A program made the position numbers and the translations under genes. Below the pieces are notes generated by a model that saw nothing but the letters and a program-made list of their open reading frames with translations, was not told the origin of the DNA and ran no database searches. This document shows positions 24,770 to 36,408 of a stretch of DNA of 64,000 nt, piece by piece (within the stretch, counting starts at the first letter, position 1; each line of letters starts with the position of its first letter). The stretch comes from Aedes albopictus (lineage: Eukaryota > Arthropoda > Insecta > Diptera > Culicidae): the NCBI RefSeq assembly GCF_035046485.1, contig NC_085137.1, positions 441,754,334 through 441,818,333 of the forward strand, written 5' to 3'.

Positions 24770-27640
24770 CTTCAGATTTTTTTATCCATACACAAATTCT
24801 TTCAGGAATTCTATAACAAAGCTCTTCTGAGATTCTTCAAGAAATTCCTCATGGGATTGCTTCCGGGATTCCTGATAGGGTTTCTTCAGAAATTCCTCCA
24901 TGGATTCACTCGGAAATTCCTTCTATGATTCTTACAGAAACAACTTCAGGGATTACTTTAAAAACTCCTCCAAGAACTCTTGGAATTATTTTAGAAACTC
25001 CTCCAGCAATTGATTTAAGACTTTCTCCAGGAACTGCTCATAGATTACTCTAGGAATTCCTCTGTGGTTTTCTTCTGAGATTCCTCCTGGGATATCTTCA
25101 CGAACTCCTCCAGGGATTCCTTCAGGAACTACTAGAGGGATTCCTCCAAGAGTTCCTCTACGTACTCTCTGAAGGATTCCTTTAGACTTTTCTTCAGGAA
25201 TTTCAGCGCTTTCTTCAGTACTTTCTCTTCGGATATTTTCAGAAACTTCTGCTGGAATTTCCTCAGGAATTGCTCCTTGGATTTCTTCAGAAATTCTTCC
25301 AGGGATCCTCCAGGGATTTCTCCAACGGTTCCTCCAGGGAATCCTCATGGAATTTATGCAGGGATTTCTCATGGAACTTATGCAGGGTTTCCACCAGGAA
25401 CTCCTCTATAGATTTGTCAAGGAATTGCTCAAGAGATTCTAGGAGTTGCTATAGGCATGTCTTCAGGAATTCCTCCAGGGGTTCCTCTAGGCATTTCTTC
25501 AAATATTCCTCTAGGAAATCCTCTAGATATTTATTTGGGAATTTCTTCAGGATCCCTGAAGGAAATTTGTGTAGCGATTTCACCAGGCATTTTTTCAGGC
25601 ATTTCTCCTGGATATCATTCAGAGGCTTCTCCAAGAATACCTTCGAGAATTCCACCAGGAATTACCCTAGGAATTCCTTCAGAAATTACTACGGCAATTT
25701 CTCCAGGAAATCCTCCAGGCCTTTCTTCAGAAATTTACCCTGGAATGCCTCCCAGAGTTTATTCAAGAATTCCTCCAGGGATTCCTGCATGAATTCCTCC
25801 TGAGCAACGATTGGAACACTCACTTGCAAAGAGTTACACTCACTTGCTACTTTCTCAACTCATAAGCGTGCAATCAAGAAACGATGTACCCTAATAAAGC
25901 TAATTAAAAAAGAAAAAAAAAAGAGACGATGTATGTATGACATTTGCCTTGTGGTTTTGTCTAAAAGTTTGCCGAATAGAGTACAGGTCGCATACGCATA
26001 CCTAAGTCGTAGAGATGTGAAATTTGAACACTAGCCTTCGCATGACTTCGGTATGCGTATGCGACCCCTACTTAACTCGGCAAACTTCTAGACAATACTA
26101 CAAGGCAAATGTCCATTCATCTAGATCCTAGATTGCATGGTTCTGAGCTGAGAAAACAGCAAGTGAGTGTAACCCTTTGTAAGTGAGTGTTCCCAACCAT
26201 GCTTGAGATTTCGCTAGGATTTCCTTCAAGGATTTCTTTTGGAATCCTCTAAGAAATCCTCAGGGGCTTTTTCAGAAATTCCCCTAGGAATTCCTCCCGG
26301 AATTTATCCAGGATTTAGTCCAATAGTATTTCAGGTCTCCTTCCAGGTATTTCTTTAGGAATTCCTCCACGAATTGTTCCAAGCATTCCTTCAGAAATTC
26401 TTTGAAGAATTTTTTCAGGTATTCGTCCTGGATTTTTTTCCTGGGATTCCTCCAGAAATTCCTCAAAGAATTCCTCTAGAAATTCCTCTGGGAATTCCTC
26501 CATTAAATTCTTTAAGAATTTCCACAGAAATTTCTTCAGTGATTTCTCCCAGAATTCGTCTCCAGGAATTTTTCCAGGGATATTTTCCTGGGGTTCCTCC
26601 AGTAATTCCTCAAAGAATTCCTCTAGAAATTCCGCTGGAAATTCCTCCAAGAAATTCTCTAAGAATTTCCTCAGAAATTTCTTCAGGGATTTCTCCCAGA
26701 ATTCATCTAGAGACTCCTCTAGAAATTTATTCAGGCAATCCTCCAGGAATTTTTCCAGGGATAGTTCCACGGAATTTCCCCAAGAATTCCTCCAAGGATT
26801 TCTTCAGGAATTCCTCGTGGAATTTATCCAGGGATTTCGCCAGGAATTTGTTCAGAAGTTCTTCTAAATTTCCTCCAGAGATTCCTCCAGGAAATCCATC
26901 CATCATGTTCCAAAGATTCACCCTAGATTTTTTCCAGGATTTCCTGAAGATTTACTGAATAACTTGAAGGTTTTCTAGAGGATTCAGAAATTTGTATTGG
27001 AATTCTTTTAGATAATTCTAGAGGGATACAGGAATTTTTTCACAATTATCTCCGAGAAATCTTTGTAGATTTCATGCACAGATTTATTCAGGAATCCATC
27101 TATGAATTCCTTCAAGAATACCTCCTTCAGCTCCTGCAAAGGAGTTTCTTTAGAAATTCGTCCTGCAATTCTTTCAGAAATATATTCTGTTTTTTTACAG
27201 TCAATGTGACTTACTTTAAACAAGTACTTACATACGAGAAGCTTCTTCAGACATTTCTCCAGGAAATCCTCCTGAAATTCACTCAGTGTAGACTCTATCG
27301 AAATTCTCCCAGAGTTTCCTCCCAAAATTTCTCTGGAAAATGCACGAAGAATTTCTCTACGAATTCCTCCTTGAATTCCTCCAGATATTAATTTTTGAAT
27401 ACATTCCGGCTATTCGCCCAGGAAATTCTTCAGGTGAATTCCAGAGTTTTTTTTTCAATAATTCCATCATTTGAGGGTTTTCCGGAAATACCTCCGAGAA
27501 ATTCTTTATGAGAATTTCTCCAGGGATTCCCTACAGAAATTCTTACATGCACATTTAAAAGGTTTCCTACAGTGATAATTCAAGGTTTTACAAGAATATC
27601 TTCAGAAAGTCTTCCACGGATCCTTCCGGGAGTACGTCAA
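24770..27640. repeat. Long degenerate 12-bp repeat lattice (AGGAATTCCTCC)
   Basis: Units such as AGGAATTCCTCC, AGGGGTTCCTCT and AGGCATTTCTTC follow each other in 12-bp steps, seen most clearly at 25440-25800 and 26360-26900. Twelve bases keep one frame, so most frames stay open and encode tetrapeptide periodicities (PGIP/LGIS on plus, LEEF/LKKF on minus). The frames of 100-194 codons here are artefacts. A foldback interrupts it at 25808-26198, and 27190-27245 looks unrelated. Confidence 0.85.
25808..26198. mobile_element. Foldback element inside the lattice
   Basis: AACACTCACTTGCAAAG and GTTACACTCACTTGCT at the left are inverted at the right end. Inner arms also pair (GCATACGCATACC / GGTATGCGTATGC; GACATTTGCCTTG / CAAGGCAAATGTC). 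No ORF; TSD unclear. Confidence 0.8.
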
Positions 27641-27989
27641 TTCAAGCCTAACGGAGAAAATCACTGTCCCCATAGCAACTCATACATTGAGCATTTTAGA
27701 AACATGAAAAATCCGGGTATTTTTTCACAAATCATCCTCAAAGGTGAGTGATACAAGTAGTCCTTAACAAAATTCAGCATCTCATGCGAAAATCTCTTTT
27801 TTGTTTACATATGCTACATACGATGATGTTAGACTTGAATTGACATTTCTATAAGATTATGTGCTGCGATGAGTATTTCAGTATAGAAGTATATAATATT
27901 GTCTTTAGGGAAATTTCGGCATGGTTTTTTCTCGGAACAATACAACTGAAGGTTGAGGAATGGAGAACCAGGATATTCCAAGATTGCGG
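27641..27989. other. No recognised gene
   Basis: AT-rich DNA between the lattice and an RTE fragment. No feature seen. Confidence 0.4.
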
Positions 27990-28265
27990 ATATTGTGGGT
28001 TCTAACACCGTTCCAAATGTTCTAGTAGTAATATCCATGTTATCCGCAAAACACACAAATTGTCCGGATTTCGTTGAAATCGTGCTCCGATTATTGAGAC
28101 CGGCTCATCGCATAACACCTTTCAGGGTGATGTTTATCAGCAGGCATGATACTTAGTCCATTATGAGATTCGACGAAACAAGAGACAGATCGCCCGAAAT
28201 TCTTACGCAGATATTTACACCGTCCATCGTTACTTTGATCAGTCTAGTGAGTTTGAACATTGAAC
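27990..28265 (-). pseudogene. RTE fragment with mutated catalytic motif
   Basis: On the minus strand it matches the FADD region of the 32-37 kb RTE. The motif reads CFADNMD at about 28030-28053, so the second catalytic Asp is Asn. ACCGTTCCAAATGTTCTAG and ACACCGTCCATCGTTACTTT agree with the longer copy. Truncated on both sides. Confidence 0.75.
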
Positions 28266-28507
28266 ATAATCATTGTTAGCGGAGACGGCGATAATTATCG
28301 CATAAAGAGCAGATACCATCATTTATTTGGAAATGGCGTTCGATTCATGAGCTGTTAAAGATAATACCAGAACATGATTTTCCGATGAAACTGATAAGGC
28401 TGATACTTACAACGCTGGATGATTTGTACTTAGTAAGGTTCGATTTTTTTCATCTCCGCTAAGGCTTTAAACTAGGTTCAACTGTACTGTATTCGAAGAA
28501 GGAATTG

Positions 28508-28655
28508 GGGGCATCCATTAAGTACATCACAAAAATTTGCGAATTTTAAACCCCTCCCCTCCCCCCTTTGTTTGGGTTTTTCACATACCTAATGCATTGC
28601 CTGTCACGCTATTCGGACCCCCCTCCTATGAGCGTGACGTACTTTATAGATGCCC
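28508..28655. mobile_element. MITE GGGCATCCATTAAGTAC
   Basis: The ends GGGCATCCATTAAGTACATC and (inverted) GGGCATCTATAAAGTACGTC bracket C-rich arms. It is a relative of the TTA-TSD MITE family. Confidence 0.75.
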
Positions 28656-28969
28656 GTCTTAGGATATCTGGTAGACGAAGAAAGGACACTATCATCATAC
28701 AGTCGTATATGTCCTTTGACCTTGTAGATGTAGACTATGTTGATCTCAACGTCATCGATTGTACGACAACAGAGAATGCTTTTACTCTGATATAAGAAAC
28801 GGCGCGAGGATAGGTTTGATAACATCAGTGAAGTATTTGAAGTTATTGGATTTTTTTTGCCTTTTTGAACACTTGTCAAGAAGCAATGGGGTTTTCCGAG
28901 TGTAAGGTAAAAATATAATAACAGCAGGTATTTTAGTGACTATGTTACCAGTTTAGGCTCCGTTACTTG

Positions 28970-29237
28970 CAAATGCAAAAAGGCTGCAGTGAAAGCGTAG
29001 CTATCCACCAAGACCATTCTGGGGTGACGGGTGCGATTCCTGGTTGGTCCGAGAAATGTAAAAAATTGCTTGACTTCTTTGGGCATAGAGTATCTTCGTG
29101 CCTGCCACACACACGATATACACATACAGATTGGAGCCCTCAGTTAAAAACAGCGGAAGTGCTAATATGTAGTACACTATACTGAGAAGCATGCTCCCAG
29201 CATCATCCCAGTGGAGACGTTACGCTAAGAAGAATAC
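28970..29237 (+). mobile_element. Diverged Feilai-like SINE
   Basis: GGTGCGATTCCTGG (B box), GGGCATAGAGTATCTTCGTG and GTGGAGACGTTACGCTAAGA match 61280-61560 in order. Imperfect flanks (ACTTGCAAATGCAA / ACTTGAAAACGCAA) may be an aged TSD. Confidence 0.8.
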
Positions 29238-29239
29238 TT

Positions 29240-29928
29240 GAAAACGCAAACGGAATTCGCTTTTTAATAAAATATTTGAATGATTTAGTGTCCCTTTTAC
29301 GGATCTGTGAGAATGTTCATTAAACTGTTAATCGAACTTTGTCTCAATGGTAATGTCATGGAAAAGGAGGAGAAGGCGTTTTCACTCTACGAATAATCAA
29401 ACCAAACAAAACGGTCAACACAATATCTCCAACTAGCGAAAGTCCTGAAAGTAAAAGTCCCAAAATCTTCGCACCTCTCACATGTCATCCAACATACCTA
29501 CCGCATCCCATGTCCAGTGTTCAAACAAATTAAACCGGCTCCGATCAAAATCTCTTCAGAGCAGAAATCGAGTTGGTGCCAAGCCGTATGCTTTCCCTTG
29601 CCAGAGACACATCACCATTACCCTGCGCAGTTCAATGACGTCCGTCCGTGTCCATGCCGTGTCGCGAACAACCCCTCATCATCCTCGTCACTCGCGCGTA
29701 GAGGTATTTCCCAAACGGCGCGCGATGATTCAAGGCTACCCATATTTTGCAAAGGAACAAACCGGCACCTTCGGATCGGAGTTGGTAACGCACAAACACA
29801 TCAGAGAGCCTGCATGTACGCGAACACACATTCAGGTGAATGGGTGCTGCTCCACCAAAGAGTATCGAGGTGCATGTGTGTCTGTAGGTGTCCTCTGATT
29901 AGCATGTGGGGCACCGGAATGCCCCCAT

Positions 29929-29959
<31 letters not shown>

Positions 29960-31284
29960 GAAAGCGGGTGATCGCGCGTATGAACTTCAGCAGGCGAACC
30001 GGTTCTCCGGCAAAACCTTTCGCACAGAGATTGGTATAAGAGGTCGTTCAACGTCCGCTTTTTTTCCGTGCGCTTCACCTAGTAGATAGGTATGCAAACT
30101 AGAGAGGAATCCACTTTCGTTGATGTTTTTGTTTGTTTTCTTTCAACTTGCTTGGAAACTCGGCGGGAGGGCAGTGTGTACACTATACAGGCTTGCGTAT
30201 CTGTCGGGATGTGGAGCCGATTTTTGCCAAACTGCTTAATCAGACTTCCCCAAGTTTGATCGATTATGGTTCACAAGATTCAATACTTTGGTTGGTCGAA
30301 ATTATCGTAACTTTGCTTATCGTAGAGATTATATAGTTTTGTACCTGTCACATGGTATAGAAATTGGAACACAGATCAACTGCTACCAAAGTGCTTCTGG
30401 AATTACTAAGCCGAGAAGGAATATCGTGTCCGGAACCGAGCATGGTTGTATAGATTTTACAACTTCCGATTTGCATAGACAATTTCGAAGAGAATGCAAA
30501 TGGAATACCATGTGTCAAAACACTTTATCCGCAGCCTCGTCTCATGGAGTCATGGAGGATGTGACACAAACATTCGATTCCGTCGACCGCATCGGACCGT
30601 TAAATCGTCAATCACAAATGCTGTTCTTGCCAGCCAAAACATATCGAATTGTCACACCACCTATCCATCCGTTCCAATGAGTGACAGACAACTATACTAG
30701 CTTTTGGAAATCATAAATTCTCGTGTTTCTGTTTGGAGCTCGGTAATTCGAACGTCTGCCCATAATAAAAACACCTCCAATACGAACGCACAGCACTGCA
30801 CAGCAGATCATCGAACAAACATTTTTGAAATGTGAAACGATGAAAAGTGATACATCGGCGGTGCGGCATCCAGTCACGCAATGATGCGAGAAAACTGTAT
30901 CGGCACTGTGTGAGCCACACAGCTGTTTTTCAGCTCATTTGTGAGGTTACCTACATTTGTACTCACTCGTCGAACCTTTATTTCCAACCAACATCATATA
31001 CGCCATGCCAATTGCTTAATTAATCAAGCGTGTGCTCGCCGTGTGTATGTACTTGGTACTTGGTTGCTGCCGTGGCTCACTTCTCAAGAAGAGTGTCGAA
31101 GTAACGGCACTAATTACTTCATCTCACGTGGCCCAAGTGCTCTCAACGGAGGAATTTGGGCTGATTTCGAGTACCTACTCCGCATCGCCTTCAGGCTCAA
31201 TACGACTGCTGCAGTTTGAATTGCAATCGATGCGTGAGGTGGTTCTGTTTCAAAGATTGTGGAAAGCCGCCATCAATGAACAGC
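29240..31284. other. GC-richer, low-repeat region; possible host-unique DNA
   Basis: Two long overlapping plus frames (29482-29898 and 29517-30089) cover a region with a CAG run at 29929-29956. The 190-codon frame has poly-Ala from that run, no domain, and competing frames of similar length, so neither is accepted as a gene. A G|GTATGC sequence near 30093 could be a splice donor. It may hold an unannotated exon or UTR. No TE signature was seen up to about 31280. Confidence 0.25.
29929..29956. repeat. (CAG)n with one CAA
   Basis: A trinucleotide run, eight CAG and one CAA. Confidence 0.85.
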
Positions 31285-31402
31285 GTAGACGTAGACCCAT
31301 CTTTGATAATTTCAAAACAAGAATCGCCCCCACTCTCCAGCATACACACTATTGTTTATGTAAAATTTTTGAGATTTGTATGGAGCGTAGACTTTTGCCC
31401 CA
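31285..31402. repeat. Remnant of the CCATAAACTACGTAG MITE family
   Basis: AAATTTTTGAGATTTGTATG and GAGCGTAGACTTTTGCC match the interior of the MITE at 801-945. The ends are missing. Confidence 0.45.
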
Positions 31403-31776
31403 TTACACAGCGAAACAAAAATTCATTGGTCTGTCTCAAGAGCAAACTTATGTGTCTCCAAAAGATTTGGACCGCTGAATCCGAATCCGGGCTCAGATTT
31501 TCTCCAGCACGTCACAAAATGGTATAGCAATTTATATGTCGAAATATGTGATTTTTTAGTTTAAAATTCCCAAATTTTGCGTGATGTACTAAATGGATGC
31601 GCCCTTAGTGGCTTGCAATTAAAAAATCCCAAAATCGCATATAAATTGAGGTATAGAGCAAAATTATGAAGTGCTGGAGCAAATCTGAGCCCGGATTCGG
31701 ATTCAGCGGCCCAAAATCTGCCAGAGACACATGAGTTTGCTTTTTGAGACAAAAAAAATGTTACGCTGTGTTATGT
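31403..31776. repeat. Foldback element with about 140-bp arms
   Basis: GACCGCTGAATCCGAATCCG in the left arm is matched by the inverted copy near 31685-31710, and ACACAGCG by CGCTGTGTT at the outer ends. The arms extend with mismatches to a spacer around 31560-31620, which includes a stub of the CCATTAAGTAC-type MITE (31578-31606). Confidence 0.75.
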
Positions 31777-31831
31777 ATAAAATATAATTTTGAAATCTAT
31801 TTTGCAAAAAGTTATGCATGTCAAAGCACAT

Positions 31832-32069
31832 TTCAAGGCCAACAATTGAATAGGTCACAACAACATTTTGTAAACAAACATGTTTCTATCGATCTATGAG
31901 GCCTTTTGAAATCCACCCACACACCTCACCACCACTAACAGAAAGCACAAACATCAAGCTTTCTGTTAATGGTGGTGAGATGCGTGGGTGGATACCAGAA
32001 GGCCCTAAGTCGACAGAAACGTGTTTGTTTACGCAATGTTGATGTGGCCTTTTCAATTGTTGGTCTTGA
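31832..32069. repeat. Foldback element (CCAACAATTGAA ends)
   Basis: The ends TCAAGGCCAACAATTGAA and TTCAATTGTTGGTCTTGA pair, and the arms contain TGTTTGTTTAC and CCACCCACNC. It is homologous to 11604-11846. Confidence 0.8.
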
Positions 32070-32461
32070 TTTATTTGTTCAACATCACATTCAAGAGAAG
32101 ACATAATCAACAATAGTGCGCCCCAATATTCGGTTTGTGGCTGCCGCTCTCTATCCTCGGTCGCGCCCAATGCTCGCCAGGTCACGCTCCACCTGGTCCG
32201 CCCATCGTGCTTTACGCTCCACGCCTTCTATCTTGTGCCAACCGGATCAGTAGCAAACACCGGCTTTGCAGGGTTGTTGTCCGGCATTCTTGCAACATGC
32301 CCTGCCCACCGTATCCTTCCGGCTTTGGCCACCTTCTAGATGTTGGGTTTGGGTTCGCCGTAAAGTGCAGCGAGCTCGTGGTTCATCCTTCTCCACCACA
32401 CGCCGTTCTCCTGCACACCGCCGAAGATCGCCCTTAACACGCGTCGCTCGAAAACTCCTTA

Positions 32462-32630
32462 GGGCCTGTCCATAAACTACGTAGACTCTTAGGGGGGGAC
32501 GGGGGGTTCTGGCCAAAGTCTACGCCCCATACAAATTTCGAAAATTTTGTATGAACAAAAGTCTACGAGGGGGGAGGGGGGGGGGTCTGAGATGGCCGTT
32601 AAAAAGTCTACGTAGTTTATGGACAGTGCC
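32462..32630. mobile_element. PIF/Harbinger-type MITE, full length, TTA TSD
   Basis: The ends GGGCCTGTCCATAAACTACG and (inverted) GGCACTGTCCATAAACTACG are flanked by TTA at 32459-32461 and 32631-32633. Both arms carry G-rich runs. It is 169 bp and the reference copy for the family in this window. Confidence 0.92.
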
Positions 32631-32648
32631 TTACAGATCCTCCTATAG

Positions 32649-34019
32649 CAGTGGTGCTCAGGCTGAAGGATACCGCGGGTCAAATTTACAATTCGGGATC
32701 GACCGGCGGGCCATATAGAATATCGATGAACAACGATGAAAATCTAAACCGATCAGAACTTGTGTAAGGGTCAAACTTGCTTTATGTACTTTTTATATTT
32801 CGTTAAGTGACAAAAATTGACTAATAACTGTGGTTCTACATTATATTTACCAGAACCGTAAGTTTTTTTGAATTTTAAGGAAAACAATACACAATTAAGA
32901 TTCAAAGGCTTGCTTTAGAAAAATGTTTGAGTTTCAAATTGAAATAAAAACAATTTTGGAGTCGCCCCTAGATTGCCTATGGGCCACTACAGAAATTTCT
33001 CACGCAACTTTTATATGAATTTCTTCTGAATCGCTCCAAAAATGCTGGATCTTCTTTTGAGCTTAATTCTGGAATTGGTCCAGAAGTAATTTCTTTAACA
33101 GCTTCTCTTGAAATTGCTTATTCAGAAAAATTTCTGGAGTTTCTTCTAGTATTTCTAGAATTCCCTTGGAACGCCTCCAAGAACTTTTCTTGGATTTGCC
33201 TTTGGAATTACTCTGAAATTACTACACGAATTTTCCATGAATCTTTTCCAAGTATTGCTTCTAGGATAGCTTCCGGATTTTTCCTGAAGCTTCTCTTTTC
33301 CTGGATTTTCCTGGAGTTTCTCGAAGATTTTAGTGAAATATTTCCATAAGTCTCTTCTGGAGTTGCAGCTAAAGAGTGTTATTAAAGTCTTTTAAACATA
33401 TCTTAAAGTTTTCTATGAACTTCAACATAAACCAGAATGTTTCATAAATATTTCCCTAAGTGCCTTCAGGAATGCTCCTATGTTTCTATTGAAATTCATG
33501 CTAAAGATACTCCGGATTTTTTCTGCTTGAGATTCTTTACAATTATTTCTGACAGTTTCTTAAAAATTATCTTTTAAAGTTGCTTCAAGATTAATGTTCA
33601 GATTTTCCTCAGGCGTTGCTGCAATTGATCCTAGAATCTTGTTTGTAGTTTTCAGAATATATTCTGTTGCTCCAGGAATTTCTACTATAGTTGTTTGAGA
33701 TATTTCAGCTACAGTGGCACCTTGGCACAAGAACTATTTTTTTTCGTGACTGGTTTTGTGGCTTAGCTATACGACGCCGGAATATTTCGGAGTCGTGAGT
33801 TCTAATCTTACCGAAACGGATTGTTCTTTTTGTATTTTTAACATTTAACACTGTGAAAATTGATCAGCTAAACTTTTTTGTTCGATTTCTTAAGAAACTG
33901 AACGAGTTAATCCAAAAAATCGTTCAAAAATTTCTGTACGTCGAAATGTATTTCGCGGGCCGCATCTCAAGGCTTGGAGGGCCGCATGCGGCCCGCGGGC
34001 CGCAGGATGAGCACCACTG
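32649..34019. mobile_element. hAT-type non-autonomous element with 8-bp TSD
   Basis: The ends CAGTGGTGCTCA and TGAGCACCACTG are exact 12-bp inverted repeats. TCCTATAG is duplicated at 32641-32648 and 34020-34027. 8-bp TSDs and CAGNG-type ends are the hAT hallmark. Subterminal GCGGGCC/GGCCCGC clusters flank both ends. The interior holds 12-bp lattice (33030-33700) and a degenerate tRNA-like segment near 33755-33830, and no transposase. It splits the RTE copy. Confidence 0.92.
33030..33700. repeat. Degenerate 12-bp lattice inside the hAT-type element
   Basis: Recurrent TTCTTCTGGAAT, TTCCTGGAGTTTC and related units are seen. They are highly diverged. Confidence 0.5.
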
Positions 34020-34514
34020 TCCTATAGCATGGTCCATGTCTCGTGTCCGTAGAGGACCACCGGTCTTATCAGCGTTTTGTACATGATCCGAGTAGACGAA
34101 TTCCTCCACTACCTCGAAGGCATCCCCGTCTATCGTAACATTACTACCCAGACGGATCCCGTTGGATCCCGTCGTGATCGGTTCCGCCTACCAGCATGTA
34201 CTTTGTTTTTGTGGCATTCATCACCAGTCCGACCATGCTGCTTCGCGTTTCAGGCGGGTGTACAGCTCTGCCACTGTTCCAAATGTTCTGGCAATAATGT
34301 CCATGTCGTCCGCAAAGCACACAAATTGACCGGATTTTGTGAAAATCGTTCCCCGGCTGTTGAGCCCGGCTCTTTGTATCACACCTTCCAGAGCGATGTT
34401 GTTGAAGAGTAGGTATGAGAATCCGCCACCTTGTCGCAGTTCCCGGCGAGATTCGAATGAACTGGATAGTTCACCCGAAACCCTTGCACACCGTCCATCG
34501 TTGTTTTAATCAGT

Positions 34515-34934
34515 CTAGTCAGCTTCCCAGGAAAGCCGGTTTCTCCATAGCTCTACGCGGTCGATACTGTCGTATGCCGCTTTGAAGTCGATGAACAGGT
34601 GATGACTTGGGACCTGGCATTCACGGCATTTCTGGAGGATTTGCTGTACCGTAAATATCTGGTCCGTTGTCGACCGGCCGTCGATGAAGCCGGCTTGATA
34701 ACTTCCCACGAACTTATTCGTTTTAGGTGACAGACGACGGAAGATGATCTGGGATAGCATTTTGTAGGCAGCATTCAAAATAGTGATCGCCCTGAAGTTC
34801 TCACATTCCAAGTGATCGCCTTTCTTGTGAATGGGGCAGATTACCCCTTCCTTCCACTCCTCCGGTAGCTGTTCGGTTTCCCAGATCCTGACTATCAGCC
34901 GATGCAGACATGTGGCCAACTTTTCTAGGTCCAT
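34515..34934 (-). pseudogene. RTE reverse transcriptase piece
   Basis: A 139-codon open piece contains LPEEWKEGVICPIHKKG, FRAITILNAAYK, QAGFIDGRSTTDQIF and FIDFKAAYDSIDRVELW (first catalytic Asp). The frame breaks before the FADD block at about 34300-34320. Confidence 0.9.
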
Positions 34935-35366
34935 ATTGATGAGTTCAGCTGCGATACCATCCTTACCAGCTGCTTTGTTGGTTTTGAGCTGGTGAATGGC
35001 ATCCTTAACCTCTCTCAGCGTGGAAGTTGGTTCATTTCCGGCCTCCGCTGCACTGGCGTCGTTTCCTCCGTTGCCGTGGCTTCCCGTGCCTACGTTCTAT
35101 ACGCCGTTCAGGTGCTGATCGAAGTGCTGCTTCCACCTTTCGATCACCTCATGCCCGTTCGTCAAGAGGTCTTCGTCTTTATCCCTGCATATTTCGGCTC
35201 GCGGCACGAAGCCGTTGCGGGATGCCTTGACCTTCTGGAAGAACTTCCGTGTTTCTTGGAAACGGCACAACAGTTCCATTTCTTCGCACTCCGCTACTTC
35301 CAGGCGAGGCTTTTTCTCCCAAAAGAGGCGGGTCTGCTGTTTCCGCTTCTGTTTGTAACGTTCCAC

Positions 35367-35602
35367 CACAGAACAGATGTGTATCTTCGAACAAATGTGA
35401 AGATTCGAGGTGGAAGTCTTGAAATTGTCACTTGGAAAACTAGATTGGAATGAATTTCCATGGGAAAATAAAAAATCATCAAAGCGTGCTACGCCGCCTC
35501 CCTATGCTCGCTGCAGGTTAAAGCTTGACTTCCACCACCAGGTTCGCTAGTGTTGAGCTAACAAACGGGCAGTGCTTTTCGAGACGAAGATTCACCCCCG
35601 TG
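35367..35602. mobile_element. Small insertion within the RTE copy
   Basis: RTE sequence is interrupted between GTTCCAC at 35360-35366 and its repeat at 35603-35609, a 7-bp direct duplication. The 236-bp insert has no clear TIR or ORF. Its class is unknown. Confidence 0.5.
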
Positions 35603-36024
35603 GTTCCACGTTCTGTCGGGTCCCTTGCTGCAGCATTACCGCCCTCGCTGCGTACTTCTCCTCCTAAACCGTTCTGCACTCTTCGTCGAACCATTCGTTC
35701 CGTCGATTCTGTTCCACGTACCCGATGGTGCTCTCGGCTGCGTCGTTGATGGCTGCTTTCACTGTACTCCAGCAGTCCTCAAGAGGGGCCTCATCGAGCT
35801 CGCCCTCGTCTGGCAACGCGGCCTCGAGATTCTGCGCGTATGGTGAGGCGACATCCGGTTGCTTCAGTCACTCAAGATTCTCCGTGGCGGTCGCCGGTAC
35901 CGTGCAGTATTGATGACGGAATGTTTTGGGAGCTGTTTGCCTATCACCAGATAGTGGTCTGAGTCGATGTTGGCGCCACGATAGGTCCTGACGTCGATAA
36001 TGTCGGAGAAGTGCCGTCCGTCAA

Positions 36025-36408
36025 TCAGAAAGAAAGTGGTCGATTTGAGATTCTGTCTGCTGTGGTGATCTCCAGGTGTAACGATAAAGGAGGCTGTGTT
36101 GGAAAAAAGGTGCTACGTATGGCCATATTTTTGGAGGCGGTGAAATCAATGAGTCGTAGGCTGTTTTCGTTCGTCTGCTGGTGGGTGCTGAACTTACCAA
36201 TCGGCGGTCTGAATTCCTCCTCCTGGCCTACCTGAGCGTTTAAATCTCCTATGATGATCTTGACGTCGTGGCTTGGGTAGCGATCGTACTCGCGTTCGAG
36301 CTGCGCGTAGAATGTATCCTTGTCATCATCAGTGCTTCCGGAGTGTGGGCTGTGCACGTTTATTATGCTGAAGTTAAGGAATCGGCCCTTGATCCTCAAC
36401 CTGCACAA
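36025..36408 (-). pseudogene. RTE endonuclease piece
   Basis: A 127-codon open piece contains FSIINVHSPHSGSTDD, DVKIIIGDLNAQVG and FRPPIGKFSTHQQTNENSLR, typical of the APE-like endonuclease of RTE elements. The catalytic GDLNA block is intact here, but the frame shifts on both sides. Confidence 0.85.

Noticed and set aside
25270..25803. 177-codon plus frame (and 194, 151, 128 and 111 codon frames nearby)
   Set aside because: Its translation repeats with a 4-residue period on both strands, a by-product of the 12-bp lattice; no start context, domain or codon bias.
32649..34019. Autonomous hAT transposon
   Set aside because: At 1371 bp it has no long frame and no hATC-type motif; it is non-autonomous.
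34992..35453. 153-codon plus-strand gene
   Set aside because: It is the antisense shadow of the RTE linker region.
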